DNA from: Apostichopus japonicus
Taxonomy: Eukaryota; Echinodermata; Holothuroidea; Aspidochirotida; Stichopodidae
Direction of reading: 5' to 3'
NCBI RefSeq assembly: GCF_037975245.1
Contig: NC_092581.1
Span: forward strand, 18,779,303-18,843,302
DNA length: 64,000 nt
This document shows positions 23,601 through 35,745 of the stretch, piece by piece. Under the pieces are notes generated by a model. That model was not told where the DNA came from and did no database searches. It was given only the letters and a program-made list of their open reading frames with translations. Positions within the stretch are counted from its first letter, which is position 1. Each line of letters starts with the position of its first letter. Made by a program: the position numbers and the translations under genes.

Positions 23601-24544
23601 TTTATGCGAGTACCAAGTCCTTCCCAGTACTTGAGGTTCCTAGTGCCATAGTCCGAGTTCTGATATTTTTTCATACGAGTACCGGGTACCAGTGTCCAAG
23701 TACATCATTTTAGAACCCGAGTATGAGTCATTTCTTTCACATAGAAGAACCCTATGCTTATAACTGTTTCATGATAGTCATTTTATTCAAATGATGGAGC
23801 AGTTGAATCTGATGACGTTGCTCGGAACTTGTTTTGCCTGATACAGGACGTCTGAATATAATCAGTTATTTTCAGTTGATTGGAATCTCAAAGTGGCAGT
23901 AGAGCAAATTTCTGATGTGTACGCAGTAGTAGTAATGCATTCATGTTTATTATGGTTCCGTATGTTAACAAGTTCACATAAATCGTTTATGTAATCTTCA
24001 ACTCCGTCAGCCCGACTGCTGTACGTTTTGCCTTACAAAGGTATTTATTTGTAAAGTAATCTTTGTTTGCGATTAGCAAGTACATTATATCGAGTTCATG
24101 TTCGACTGAGTACATAAGGATATGAGTACGAGTACTTTTACATCCGATTATTTTTCACCGAGTGCGAGTACCGAGTTCTTGTAAAAGGTACCAAGTATTT
24201 TCGAGTAGGCCTTCTTAATCACTGGTATATATGATTATTTTAAGAACTGTGTTTATTTCATTGCATTGGGATGATCATCATCATCAGTTCGACCTCGGTC
24301 GACCATTATCATCATGAGGGGTAGGAGAAGTTGGCTGGGCAATAACCTGGCATCGAGATTTTCAGTCATTTCTGTCTTCCATAGGGGTTGCTAGCTCAGA
24401 CGTACTTTCAGCCCCACTGTTGGGATGACAGTGGTCATGTAAAGCATTGTTAAGATTTGAGGTTTTCTTTTAGGAAGGGTGTTTGAGTGATGGGATCTAT
24501 ATGTACCTCGAGATCCCCTCTCTCCCCGAGCTCCCTGGAACACT

Positions 24545-24870
24545 AATACGCCTCACCCGGAAGTGGGCGTGGTCTGCGTATTGCAGCATGAAAGACTTGT
24601 GATTCAACTCGAAAAGATGAGGTTTCAACACGAATCACTTGAGATTTAACCGTAGCCGTAACGTTTCCGGTAAACAACAAGCAGGCAGCGCTGTCACTGT
24701 CAGTACCCAATTTTCAAGTGGAATCGATCAAAGTCTAGCTAGGTCCAACTCTCCCAGATGATGCAAGTGAATTTCTCGAGGGCTAAGGAAGAAAGTATTT
24801 GACGCTGCTTGCTGTGGTGTGTCGTTGTTAAGGTTGTTTTCTGAAATTCTGACCGACTAACAATAACTGT
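24545..24870 (+). promoter_or_regulatory. Possible promoter and 5' UTR exon of the convertase gene
   Basis: This stretch is richer in G and C than its surroundings. It contains ACCCGGAAGTG (24556-24566), an ETS-family consensus common in animal promoters, and ends at a strong splice-donor-like sequence, T|GTAAGTTAAC at 24871. It could be a non-coding first exon spliced to the acceptor at 35735. There is no direct evidence of transcription. Confidence 0.3.
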
Positions 24871-24871
24871 G

Positions 24872-26736
24872 TAAGTTAACTCCGCTGTTTACCTGTGTGC
24901 TGGTGACATTACTGTAAATGTAACTTGTAAGAGTACGCTAGGCTTATTGAAATCGCTGCTACATGTTGCAGGCCACTATACTTTAGTTAGTGACACAAAT
25001 TCGTCAAGTAGGTTGGCCTTATACGTTTTAACCAGTACTGTAGGTTTGTTGTATGATGGGAAACTGTCTCTTTTTCGTCAAACTTACGTTAAGATACTGT
25101 ACGCCTAGTTGGTTCAGTCATTATTCCTCATTTTACAATTGTTATGAATAACCACTTAGTCTTACTTATTTCATTGCTAACCTCATTCCATTCAAAGAAC
25201 AGTCAGGTATGTACTAGTAAGGGTGCCAGAAATGGTGATTTAATCTCTGAAATGCCAGTTGTGTTCATTCCATGACCGGCTTCAAAAAGTAAACAAATCA
25301 AGGTTGCTTTAAAATCATGGTAATACTATTTCCAATCAATTTCATGAAAATCAATATAGACTATGATTTATTGACAATTTTAAGTTTTCAATCAGAAGAA
25401 ATAAATCTTTAATTCATGTTATACTAAAATTGATCCTAAATGTACAACAGGTGTCAATCATGTCATGATACAGTTGATATCCTGATTTGTGGTTTGATGG
25501 TTACGTGGTTAGATGTGGTGTGAAAACAAAAATTGGTAACTTTTTATTGAAATTCTTTTCAGTTTATGTATTAGAAATCACCATGTGTGATACTTGGTAA
25601 TATTTGTAAACATCCCCCCCCCAATCCCATGCCCTCTCCAGACCTATGCCTGTTAATGTAAGGAATCCATGATTAATTATATAATATAGTTCTGATGTCC
25701 CTCATTTCTTATTATTTTTTTAAAATAAAGCACTCGGTCATACCTTCTGTTAAATACAGCAGTAATTCTTTGAGGCCACCAACTTTTCTGATGAACCTTC
25801 ATAGAAGTCCAGTTTGTCCAATAGACAACCTTTTATAAGACTTACCGATGAGCCAGTATTGTATAATAGATGTGTTTTACACTGAGCTATTTGCTGAGTC
25901 AGTATCTCAGCATTTTGATGATTCCTAAATTTCAATGTAAATTAGCAAGCATTAATGGATAACAGAAAAGCACAAACACAGCTTTAGACTTCATTGAACC
26001 CTAGCTAGCATGGTCAGATACATTTAACGGCTCATGTCCCACTCGTTGCCAGTTGTTTTATTTGGACTATACCATTCGATAATAGGTTGGCATCAGATTT
26101 AACAACATAAAAGGTCAGCACCGTCACAGATTAAAAATAATATATATAAGTAATATTAATTCACTAAGTTAAAAGAGGTTAGGTATGTTTAGTGTGGTTA
26201 TCAAAATAATTTGATAATGACAATACAACAACTGTTTTCGATGTTACACAAATGCTAAACCCCCCTACTTAATAGTGGAATATATCTACCGACTGGCGAC
26301 GAATGGGGACATGATCCCATTTAACCACTATGGTGTACCCACTGTATCAAGGAGTGTAAATCAGCTCTTGCTATTCAAATACCTTACTATCTGTACACTA
26401 GAAACACAAAGGTTGTGTTACTTCCAGTCATCCATTCACTATTACAAAAACGATACTAATTTGTGCCATTCGATTCGACCATTTAGCCACACACTGTAAA
26501 TGTCTTTTAGTTTTGGTCTAAATTATTTAATGAAGCTTCCTATAGTTGAAATGTACGTACAGTAATTTACCATCCCAGTATGCAATCATGAAGATTTGGA
26601 TGGATTTATATTTCAATTGACTGTGTGAAAATACAACCCAGTTAAAATACCCATTACACTGTTTACGATAGACACCGGCATAGTCTGAACCTGATATTAG
26701 GTGTGGTTCACCTACTGTACAGGGCCACACTGTAAT
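24872..26736. other. Intergenic or first-intron sequence, nothing recognised
   Basis: AT-rich, with only short chance frames and homopolymer C runs near 25613. Confidence 0.5.
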
Positions 26737-27122
26737 CATAGGCGTACAGTAGGAGCCTAATTTGATTTGGGGGGCTGTATCGACTTGCCCGAAAAATATA
26801 ACCAATTTTTTTGCGTGCTCCGAGCACGTTCAACGTGTTAATGTGCATATCATGTATAGGCATGCATCGGTTATTACATCCCATGCCAATAACATACAAT
26901 CATTTTCCGTGTTATTACCCTTCCATATTGGTTATAATTATTGGGGAAGTCGTTACAATAATAATGATAATAATAAGTTTAACCATTGAAAAACACATTG
27001 CAAATTATTCTTCTTTCAGTAGGTGCTCGAAAAATTCTCAGCATATTGCCCAAATTTTCACAAACAGTTTTGGTTGGGGGGTTCCAGCCCCCCCAGCCCC
27101 CCCTCACCTCCTACGCCCTATG
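26737..27122. mobile_element. hAT-type MITE with 8-bp target duplication
   Basis: The ends CATAGGCGTA...GGAG and CTCCTACGCCCTATG are inverted. Both flanks (26729-26736 and 27123-27130) are ACTGTAAT. Inside the ends are G- or C-rich runs, a shared trait with the elements at 30914 and 62305. Two frames across it are not genes. Confidence 0.85.
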
Positions 27123-27130
27123 ACTGTAAT

Positions 27131-28810
27131 TAGAGATAGCCTTGCATGTAAATGATCATACTGTAACTCTTCATGTTAAACCTTCTGGTTGTTTGGCAAA
27201 ATAAATTATATATGTATGTGTAATGTATACTGTTTAACTGGATCAATCTTTCTGCTACTGGTAGTTGTAAGGTACCCTACCCATCTTCATTGCATCATTA
27301 ATTTCCTTCAAGGTATTTCCTTGTTTTGCTTCATTGATGTCAACTGCTAACTGCATTTGTTATTGGTTAGTTTTCATTCTTTATTCTTTTTCTGTAAATT
27401 ATTTTTTTCATTTCCAATAATAATTATAGCCCTACCATAGTAACCATGTATCAATATATATTTTCCCTTCAAAAAGATTTTAGGTAGCATTAGAAAGTAA
27501 ATTTGAATATACAGAACTTGAATGGAAGAATTGTACTCTACAATTTATGGCAAATGCTGATAACATCTTTCGTTTTTAATTGTTTCAAGTGGTCAAAACT
27601 TGGCTGCCTGTGGTATTAAGGATATCGAACACAGTGTATGAATGTATTTTCAGGGACAGGACGAGGCAACCAAACTGGACTACTACAAGCATAATTGAAT
27701 TGGTTTGTCCTTTGCTTAGCAGCCCACACAATTCTCTTATACAAATGGTATAGTATTTGATATAGCTGTTTACTCAGTGCTATAATCAGTTATTTTCAAT
27801 CAAGCACACGTCCCACTCACTGATAAGACAGTGTTGTATAGTATAACGTACATGTTACTGTACTACCTGCATGCCATGTAATAAATACCGAGGCTATGTA
27901 TGTTGTACTCAACAGATTTAGTGTGTACCAGTACTGCTCTTTAGTACTATAAAGTAAGAGCATTTGAGGCTTTCTTATCATCAGAGAATTCAAATACAGA
28001 ACTCCCCCCTCTGTCTCTAGTCCCCCCCCCCTTTGTGGCTCAAATATGTAGCTTTTTGTAGTGTATAAAAGAATGTTGTTATAGGTTCAATGCAGACATA
28101 CAGTAGTAAGACTTTTTACTACGATTTAGTCATGCAAACCTGTTTCTCTCTGTTGATGGTTTAAAATATAAGTGTGGTAGTGAAATCCTATCAAACTCTA
28201 GTCAAGTTTGATTTGAAACAATGCAGAAATGACCAAGAAATTTCAACATTTTCAACAAATTCACTTTTTGGATTTGATTAATGCACTCATCCACAAGTGT
28301 CTTGGTGACTACTTGGAATTTGTAAGTAGTTTGCTTTATTATGTTGCAATTGGTGAAGGAAAGCTATCAGTTTGGATGTTTTAAATTTCCTCATTTTCCA
28401 ATTGCATTGCTGTCAACTCTCAAGACTGATGGTGGAATGTTCAAATCTCCTTTGTAAAGACCTTAAACCGGTAAAACAAACCGTACACAGAATTTTTGCA
28501 AAAGTCAACAAAAGCTGCCAAGGGATAAAATGATACAACATACGATGAATATCCCGAGTGTTGGTTTTGCAAAGGCAAACTGACTTTGGCATAGAAACTT
28601 CAAACATCTGTTACTGTATGACGTACTGTAGGTACAACTATTGACATGTTCTGCTCATGCATATATGTATGAATGAGAAGGTTTATAATTATTCCATTGT
28701 AAATATAACCAACTGCTCAAAACTGTCCTTGCGTTAATACAACAAGAAGAAACGCCCACCTGAGCGTGGCAGTTGATTTACTACACTACACATAGTATAG
28801 CACTGCACAG
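27131..28810. other. Non-coding stretch, nothing recognised
   Basis: AT-rich sequence with no conserved peptide, RNA fold or transposon end that I can identify. Confidence 0.5.
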
Positions 28811-28818
28811 TACTATTT

Positions 28819-29246
28819 AGGGATGCACCGGATCCAAATTTTTGGATCCGGCCGGAACCGGATTTTGCCGGATAGTACATGAAATCGGAACCGGATTTTT
28901 TCATTACACAAGAGAAAATCATTAACAAGAAGTAGAAGTATGATAGTTGTATTATTTTGGTTGATCTTTAGAAACAGTGGGTCAGACCTTTGAGAAAATT
29001 AAATTAAACATGTTAAACCTAATTTTTCCTTACTTTGAATGTTTTTATTAATTTTTGGAAATAGTTTACAACTTTACATTGATTTAAGTTTAATACCAAC
29101 ACCTTTTAAAGGAATAATTCACGCCAGATTTTGAAAAAGATCCGGTGAAAAAGATCCGGCCGGATTTTGAAAAATATCTGGAACTGGATAATTGCTCACT
29201 ATCCGGCCAGATAGTCCGACCGGACCGGATATCCGGTGCATCCCTA
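28819..29246. mobile_element. hAT-like MITE (AGGGATGCACCGGAT ends)
   Basis: AGGGATGCACCGGAT at the left and ATCCGGTGCATCCCT at the right are perfect inverted repeats. The interior repeats GGATCCGG and CCGGAT motifs. TACTATTT occurs directly left (28811-28818) and again at 29250-29257, four bases beyond the right end, so the target duplication is imperfectly placed. Confidence 0.7.
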
Positions 29247-30282
29247 GACTACTATTTCTACATGTATGTTCATAAATATAACATCCTTTTGTAAAGAGAA
29301 AAATTAACACCTCTGTCATTATACTCTTTTACATGTGATATTATTAAAGTTGAATGTTTTGACCCAATCCTGATACATTTGAAGTTGTACAGTTTCTGAA
29401 GTGGAAATGTGAATCCTTCAATAACTAAGTGATTCAGTATTTACTTCATCTGACATGATTTACGATTTCTTTGCCATTTCTACTGTCAATTCAAATTCAC
29501 AATTTATGATATTATTGTACTGTAGAACTCATGCTGGTATGTTAATTAACTCTTTATAAGTCCTGTCCAATTGCACACCGTTTGCTTTGTATTAATTAGC
29601 TATTCGTAATGGAAATATTTCATGAAGCTCATTAGTACCCTAACCTTGGTATCACAGAACAGATTTATTCAAGAGCGAGAGAAAGAGTGGGTGGCAAAAT
29701 TAAGCCCGCTACAATTATATAAACGGAAATCTGTCAGATATAGATGTAGATATTTCACGTTCTCTTGTGAGATATATGTCAACCATATGTTTAGAACAGT
29801 TTAAGCTGCGCTGAAGGATACCTAATCTAGTCAACGCAAAGTGAGTTCATATTTTGATTTCATATTTTACGAGTTATATAATTCATACCATGGATTCATA
29901 AATTTGCATTTATGGATTTAGCTAAAATCCTTCATATTTTTTCGTTTTATTAGATAATTTTAAAAGCTACAGTAACTGTAAATTAATTTATGTTTGTATG
30001 TTTTAGTACTGTATATAAGTTGATAGTCTTGCCCTATTTCTATTACTTACCATACTGTATGTTAACTAGAATGGAATCATTTTATGTTTTGGTCTCAAAA
30101 GAATGAAATATTTTCTCCTTTTCTTGTAATACTGTAATAATGGAAATTATTTAACTCAAAAGGGGGAAGGAATTCTAGTCGAGCTTTTAGTGCAAAACCA
30201 AATATTTCAGCTTTAATATTAACAATCATATGCTTTAACTCTCTCTTTTCTGTTTTCACTCAAAAGATACATTTTCCCATTT

Positions 30283-30425
30283 ATTATTATTATTATAATT
30301 GTTATTAGTAGTAGTATTAGTAGTACTTATGATGATTCTTATTATTATGATTATTATTATAATTGCTATTATTATTATCATCATTATTATTATTATGACA
30401 ATTATTATGATTATTATTAGTATGT
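30283..30425. repeat. ATT/ATG trinucleotide microsatellite
   Basis: An impure run of TTA, TTG and TGA triplets. The isoleucine-rich minus-strand frame here is an artefact. Confidence 0.9.
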
Positions 30426-30913
30426 ATATTTTGATACTGGCGTGATGCAATTTTTCTATATATGTACTGTATAGTACCAGCATATTTTATGGTATTTATC
30501 TGGAAATATTTCTATACCATTGTTCATCTTTATTTTGTGTTTTCTCCCTTTCTGTTGATTTTCTTCTCTTTCTCGGGGGGTGGGGTGTGTTGAGGCTCCC
30601 GTTAGGAACGAAGGTTTTTTCCTTAATATAAGATATGTATTAATGCTTTGCAGTTAATACTGTCAACATCCAGCTGTTGACCAAGAATCGAACTAGGAAC
30701 CAGAAAGTACTGTAATCCAACACCTAAACTGACATATATACTGTACATCGTGTTGATGCTCATTGTAGGAATCTTCTCCAAAGCAATAACAGCCCGCGCC
30801 CTCCTAGAAAACTACATCCTGGGAGGGGGTTGGGGAGGGAGTGGGGATAATTATCTGTAATCTTTGGTACCCCTTCTTTTCTTTGACTGTACGCTTGGTG
30901 TTGTACCAAATAA

Positions 30914-31970
30914 CAGTGGCGGTGGAACTGGGGGGGCTTGGGGGGGCTCAGCCCCCCCAATGAAAAAGTAAATATTTACCAAGGCTCCGAAACGTGCATC
31001 TGCCCATTTTTCAATGCATACTTGTCGATCTGTCCGATGCACACGTATACTACATAGGTGTAATAATTTTAGTAATTGCTGGGGACCCTCGGCCCGTCCC
31101 CTGGCTATTGACCACATTGTCACCCCAGCCGCGTCTTCACGCCCCGTGAAAAGTGGAAGCAGTGAGTGTGAGTACCGGTAAGCGTAACACAACTTCGTCT
31201 TAGGCCAATGACTTGCCTCATTTCAGCCAGTTCTCCAACATCCCCTTACTTAGTGGCGGAGCGTCCATATATACAGTCAGGGGGCGGATGCCCCCCCCCC
31301 CTGACGGACTCAAATGGACTGCTGGCGCCCTTTTCAGCTTTTCACTACTTGTTTACTTATTCGCGATTATTGACTATTTTATTGCGCTCTCATATACCTA
31401 TTGACATTTGTCATATTCTGTTGGTGTAATTTTCCGACAAAATGGCGACGACACCTATTTATTCTCCGTTTATCTGCAAATAAGCAAGGCCCGGAAAGGG
31501 TCATTTCCTGCAATCTAGGGAGTATCTTTACTCGAAAATTTTCTGTACGCTCCGCGCCAACCTGTGGTGGCGCTCCGCTTAGATAGTGTCGAAAGCGCCC
31601 TTACAGACCATTCTTGCACCCCCCCCTGACCAAAACCCCCTAGCTCCGCCACTGCCCTTACTACACTCAAAAATGTCTTTGCGGGTACACTACGAGTTAT
31701 AGCTACTCTCTTAAACACCATCGAATATACAAATTACAATGTTTTTACAGACTTTTACAGAATCTGAGAAATTGCAGGCTTGAGACCCATATTTTAGGGC
31801 TAGGTATTCGCAGCATAAAACACTCGGGAAATGCCGTTTCCGGCCATCTGGGGGTTTGAAAAAAAACCCAAAATTGTCTTGTACGCTCCGCGCCAACCGA
31901 TGGTGGCGCTCCGCTTAGATAGTATCCACACGTTAGCCCCCCCAATAATTTTTCCGTTCCGCCGCGCCTG
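30914..31970. mobile_element. Outer hAT-type element, interrupted by a second one
   Basis: Left end CAGTGGCGGTGGAACTGG and right end GTTCCGCCGCGCCTG are inverted imperfect repeats. Both flanks (30906-30913 and 31971-31978) read CCAAATAA, an exact 8-bp duplication. Without the inner element it would be about 645 bp. It shares a TACGCTCCGCGCCAACC segment with the inner element, so the two are related families. Confidence 0.9.
31251..31654. mobile_element. Inner hAT-type MITE nested in the outer element
   Basis: It starts TAGTGGCGGAGC and ends GCTCCGCCACTG (inverted). Its flanks 31243-31250 and 31655-31662 are both CCCTTACT. It is 404 bp, with C-rich runs just inside both ends, and has no transposase frame. 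Confidence 0.9.
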
Positions 31971-31978
31971 CCAAATAA

Positions 31979-33890
31979 TGATACACTTTGTTGCAGCAAA
32001 TCATAAAATTTGCAAATGAGACATTTATTTTCAAGGGATTCATTCATCTTTAGCTCAGCTTCACGTACAGATACCCATTACTGCCTACTGCTTCTAACAC
32101 ATACTTCCATTGTATAGTTGCCACACCCTACTGTACACAAACATTTTATCTCAATGTACCTATTTATCTAATGGATTGAAGGCATTGTAATAACTAGAGG
32201 AGGGGATTAAGTATGTCACAATGGTATCCTAGCAACAGATCCAAAGAAGGCTACATGCAATTCAAATGTCAACATTCTTCACAAATGTTTGAGTTGGGGG
32301 TCTGGTCTGCATGCTCGGTTTACTAGCTACATTTAAAGGAGTATGTTGACTTTATGAATGTCAAAGGAGACACAAATGCTACCGTCATCAGTTCAGCCTA
32401 TGTGATCGTCATGGATAACTTCCCTAAACAGCTAAGAAATATTTTCATTCCATCTGATTTATATCACATTATTTAATGTTCCTTCCCACAGAAGGCTTTA
32501 AAAGACTTGATCAAGTCTAAATATGACATCATTGAGCCACAAGTTCTTTATTTTTCTTCCATTTATTTGTTATAAATAATGTTTATATTCTGTGATGGAG
32601 AAGGGTTTTGCAAATTATACTGAATCTAAAATATATCTAGACATTCTTGATTCTTGATGTGACCTGATTCATGTCACTTGGCTTCTGTGTCCACACTGTG
32701 ACTATTTTACATTGGAATTTTGAAGAAAAAATAGCTAAGAAAATGTAAAAGGTTTTTGATCCTAGTAGTTCTATGACATCACAGATTTGCAAAATGGCAG
32801 CTCCTAGACGCAGCTTTTGAGCTACAGTAGGATGTCTCCTGAATGGAAAAATATTTCTGGTACCTGTAGTTTGGAGAGCTGTTCAAGATACAGTATACAG
32901 TATAAAGATCTTGTGTCTCAGAAGCTAAAGATGACGGCTTATAGGTTTGTGTCCCATTTAAAGCAATGGAAAATGTTCACTGGGTAGATATGAAAGTTTT
33001 TCTACTTGCCTTTAAATGTGTTTTATACTTAATAGAATTATGATATTGTTTTTGTCTTCATGGAATAAATATTTTGAATCAATTCAGTTTATGAACTACT
33101 GTACTTGCAAGTGTGATCAATTATAATCTTCATTTTAGTAATCAAGATTTGTTTCATTTTGAAAATTTTCCAACCAGTCTACTTTAGGCCTAAATAGTGT
33201 AACGCATATGTGTGGACCCTTTAATAAAGGCAACAAACTCATCAAATGAATGTAGATATTTTCATGCCCAAATTGCTGTGTCCAGTCTCAAACTTTGTCT
33301 GTATAGGCTGCACAACATCCGGTTCATGAACATCTGCGGTCAATTAAAGCCACTCACACAGTACAACTTGTTAGCAATTTTTTGAGTTGAATTTGATCAA
33401 CTTTGTTGATGCTGTTTGACACTCAATTTATCAACTAGTTTGATTGAAAGTATTTCAATAATGATGTAAAATTCAACAATTTGTTCAGATTTGTATCTTG
33501 CATCATGTGATTAATATTGATTAAGTCTGATAGAAGAAAAAAAAATGTGCCTTTGTGACAAAATGTTTTGAATCGAATCAAAATTCATTTGTCACTTCCA
33601 CATTGACCTTCAACTTGTTGAAAATTTAATATTATAAAAATTAAGAATTCTGGAGGAGGATGGATGGATGTCTTAATAGACTTTTCTGATCCATTGCTAT
33701 CTTTATTTGAGTAATGCTCCTTACGTACGGAAGGTCTGGGGAAATACTGTAGCTGACCAAATTCCTTCATTTTTTAACATTTTTTGCACACCCAGGAAGT
33801 AATTTAGTGTGACAATTTAATTTTGAAGTATCTGAATTTTGTCACTTGTAATGAAATACTATGGTTCCTATGTAAAACAAAAACTGCTAT
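31979..33890. other. Non-coding stretch, nothing recognised
   Basis: AT-rich sequence without a supported gene or repeat boundary. Confidence 0.5.
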
Positions 33891-33892
33891 AC

Positions 33893-34065
33893 ATCTTTGC
33901 ACTTGTATAGCAATATGTCCATTTTGCATAGCATTTTTACCATTTTGTATAGCAATATGTCCATTTTGCATAGTAATATGCCCATTTTATATAGCAATAT
34001 GTCCATTTTGCATAGCATTTTAACCATTTGGCATAGCATTTTAACCATTTTGTATAGCATTTTCC
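33893..34065. repeat. Minisatellite, ~21-bp unit, about 8 copies
   Basis: The unit is close to CATTTTGCATAGCAATATGTC, with variants ending AGCATTTTAAC. The Cys/Ile-rich frames that cross it are repeat products. From 34066 to 35660 I see nothing else of note. Confidence 0.85.
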
Positions 34066-35661
34066 AATGGGATACCAGATAAATTATTCCCTGATACTAA
34101 ATTTGAGGTTGATGAATATTTACATTGATCAAGTCCTGAGAATGCTGTAACTATGGGAGTTCTCTGCACAAAGAAACTATGACACAATAGTAACATAACA
34201 TTGAGTAATGCATATGAGTACTGTACATTTAGTGTAACGTTAAACATTTCTATTCTATACTCTGAGAGATATACAGTACTGTATATATTGCTCCCTGTTC
34301 TTTACAGATTCCAGAGATAGAACCTTTAATGGAATACAGTACACTACTACTAAGTCACATGTTGTCATTCAAAGCCACAATCAGTCAGTATCAGTCAATG
34401 TGATAGTACCCTTACTTAGTTGAAAACAGTACTCGAAGCTATACTGTATGCATTCGTAGAGGAAATGCGTTGATTTACCGAACCTTGTAGGTGGAGAAAC
34501 ATGCTGGTACTGTACGGTGCAATGGTATTGATCATATCTGAATGATATTTTAACCGGAAGAGAAGGGAGAAATCTGGGACAGCTACAGTCCATGTGATAA
34601 ATTAATATTATTTCCTCGAATATTGTACAAATATTGTAAAAAAGTTGTAAATGCATGCCATCAGTTGGAGTGTGTACAGAATTATGGAATTATTATATTG
34701 CGAATGTTTTGTGTAGGCTATTGTATGTTTGTTTTGTTTTTACCGTGTAATGTTTTATGGAAATTTTTTTCTTGTCATGGTTTTAGTGGAAAACAGCTGT
34801 TTCTTTCTGTTTTAGTTATGTTTGAGTGCTCTTTGATAATAAGCATATATTTGCATATATATGCACATCGTATGGATAGTAATACAGTTAATACTGAGAA
34901 CAGTTTGAACAGTCTGCCCAGAAAGTATTTGAAAATCTCATTTAAGAGTTTTTTTTGTTTTTTTTGTGTGTGTGTTAGTGGTGAGAAAGGGATAAGAGAA
35001 GGAGGAGGGGAATGGGAGGGTAGTAAAGCATAAAACAGAAATATACAATGCAATCTGGCTCCGCACAAAAACAAAGGACTAGCTTGTATATGATCTTGTA
35101 CACTGAAGAAGATAGGAGAAAGGCGGACAAGATATTCCGTCAGCCTTAATAATGCACGTCACACTTTCAAGGGGGCTGCAACAATATACAGTATGGTGCT
35201 TACAGACATGTTTCACTCAACATATTTCAACTATGCAACATTATACAGTATGGTTGTTATTAGACATATTTCATCTGAGCATAATACGTGTAAAAGTTGA
35301 TATTAATTTCTACGTTTTCTGTAGGTGACCGAACATCATACCATGGACACATTTTTGCTTTGTAATTCTTGACGTTACCTTTTTTTCACGCCAGAAGGTA
35401 TTAAATATAAACAATGTCACTTTAATAGCACTCAATATGGCTTTAAAATCATTTCCCACCAATCAATGTTGTTATGACTTAATCGTAAGTAGTTCACAGG
35501 TACAACAATTGTGTGACTTTGCTAGATTTGCTAGAATTTTTGCCATTTAAATTTTTGTTTCCTTCCTTTTGATACCTAATTTTCATATCACATGAGAGAC
35601 TACTGAAGGTAAGGTTAGGTTAGGTTGTTCCTCCTAGGTCTCGCTGTGTGTACTGGCCCTG

Positions 35662-35671
35662 TATATAAAAG
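35662..35671 (+). promoter_or_regulatory. TATA-box-like sequence just upstream of convertase start
   Basis: TATATAAAAG lies 75 bp before the start codon at 35746. If used, transcription would begin near 35690-35700 with a very short leader. The competing model is the AG acceptor at 35734-35735 joined to a distant 5' UTR exon. Both are compatible with the sequence. Confidence 0.3.
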
Positions 35672-35745
35672 AGAAAGAGAATGCCATTTAAAATTTGCAT
35701 AAATTTACTAAAACGTTCTTCTCCTCGTCCCACAGGTTACAAGTG

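Noticed and set aside
35605-35632. Telomere-like GGTTAGGTTAGG
   Set aside because: Only about three short units; too short to mean an internal telomere.
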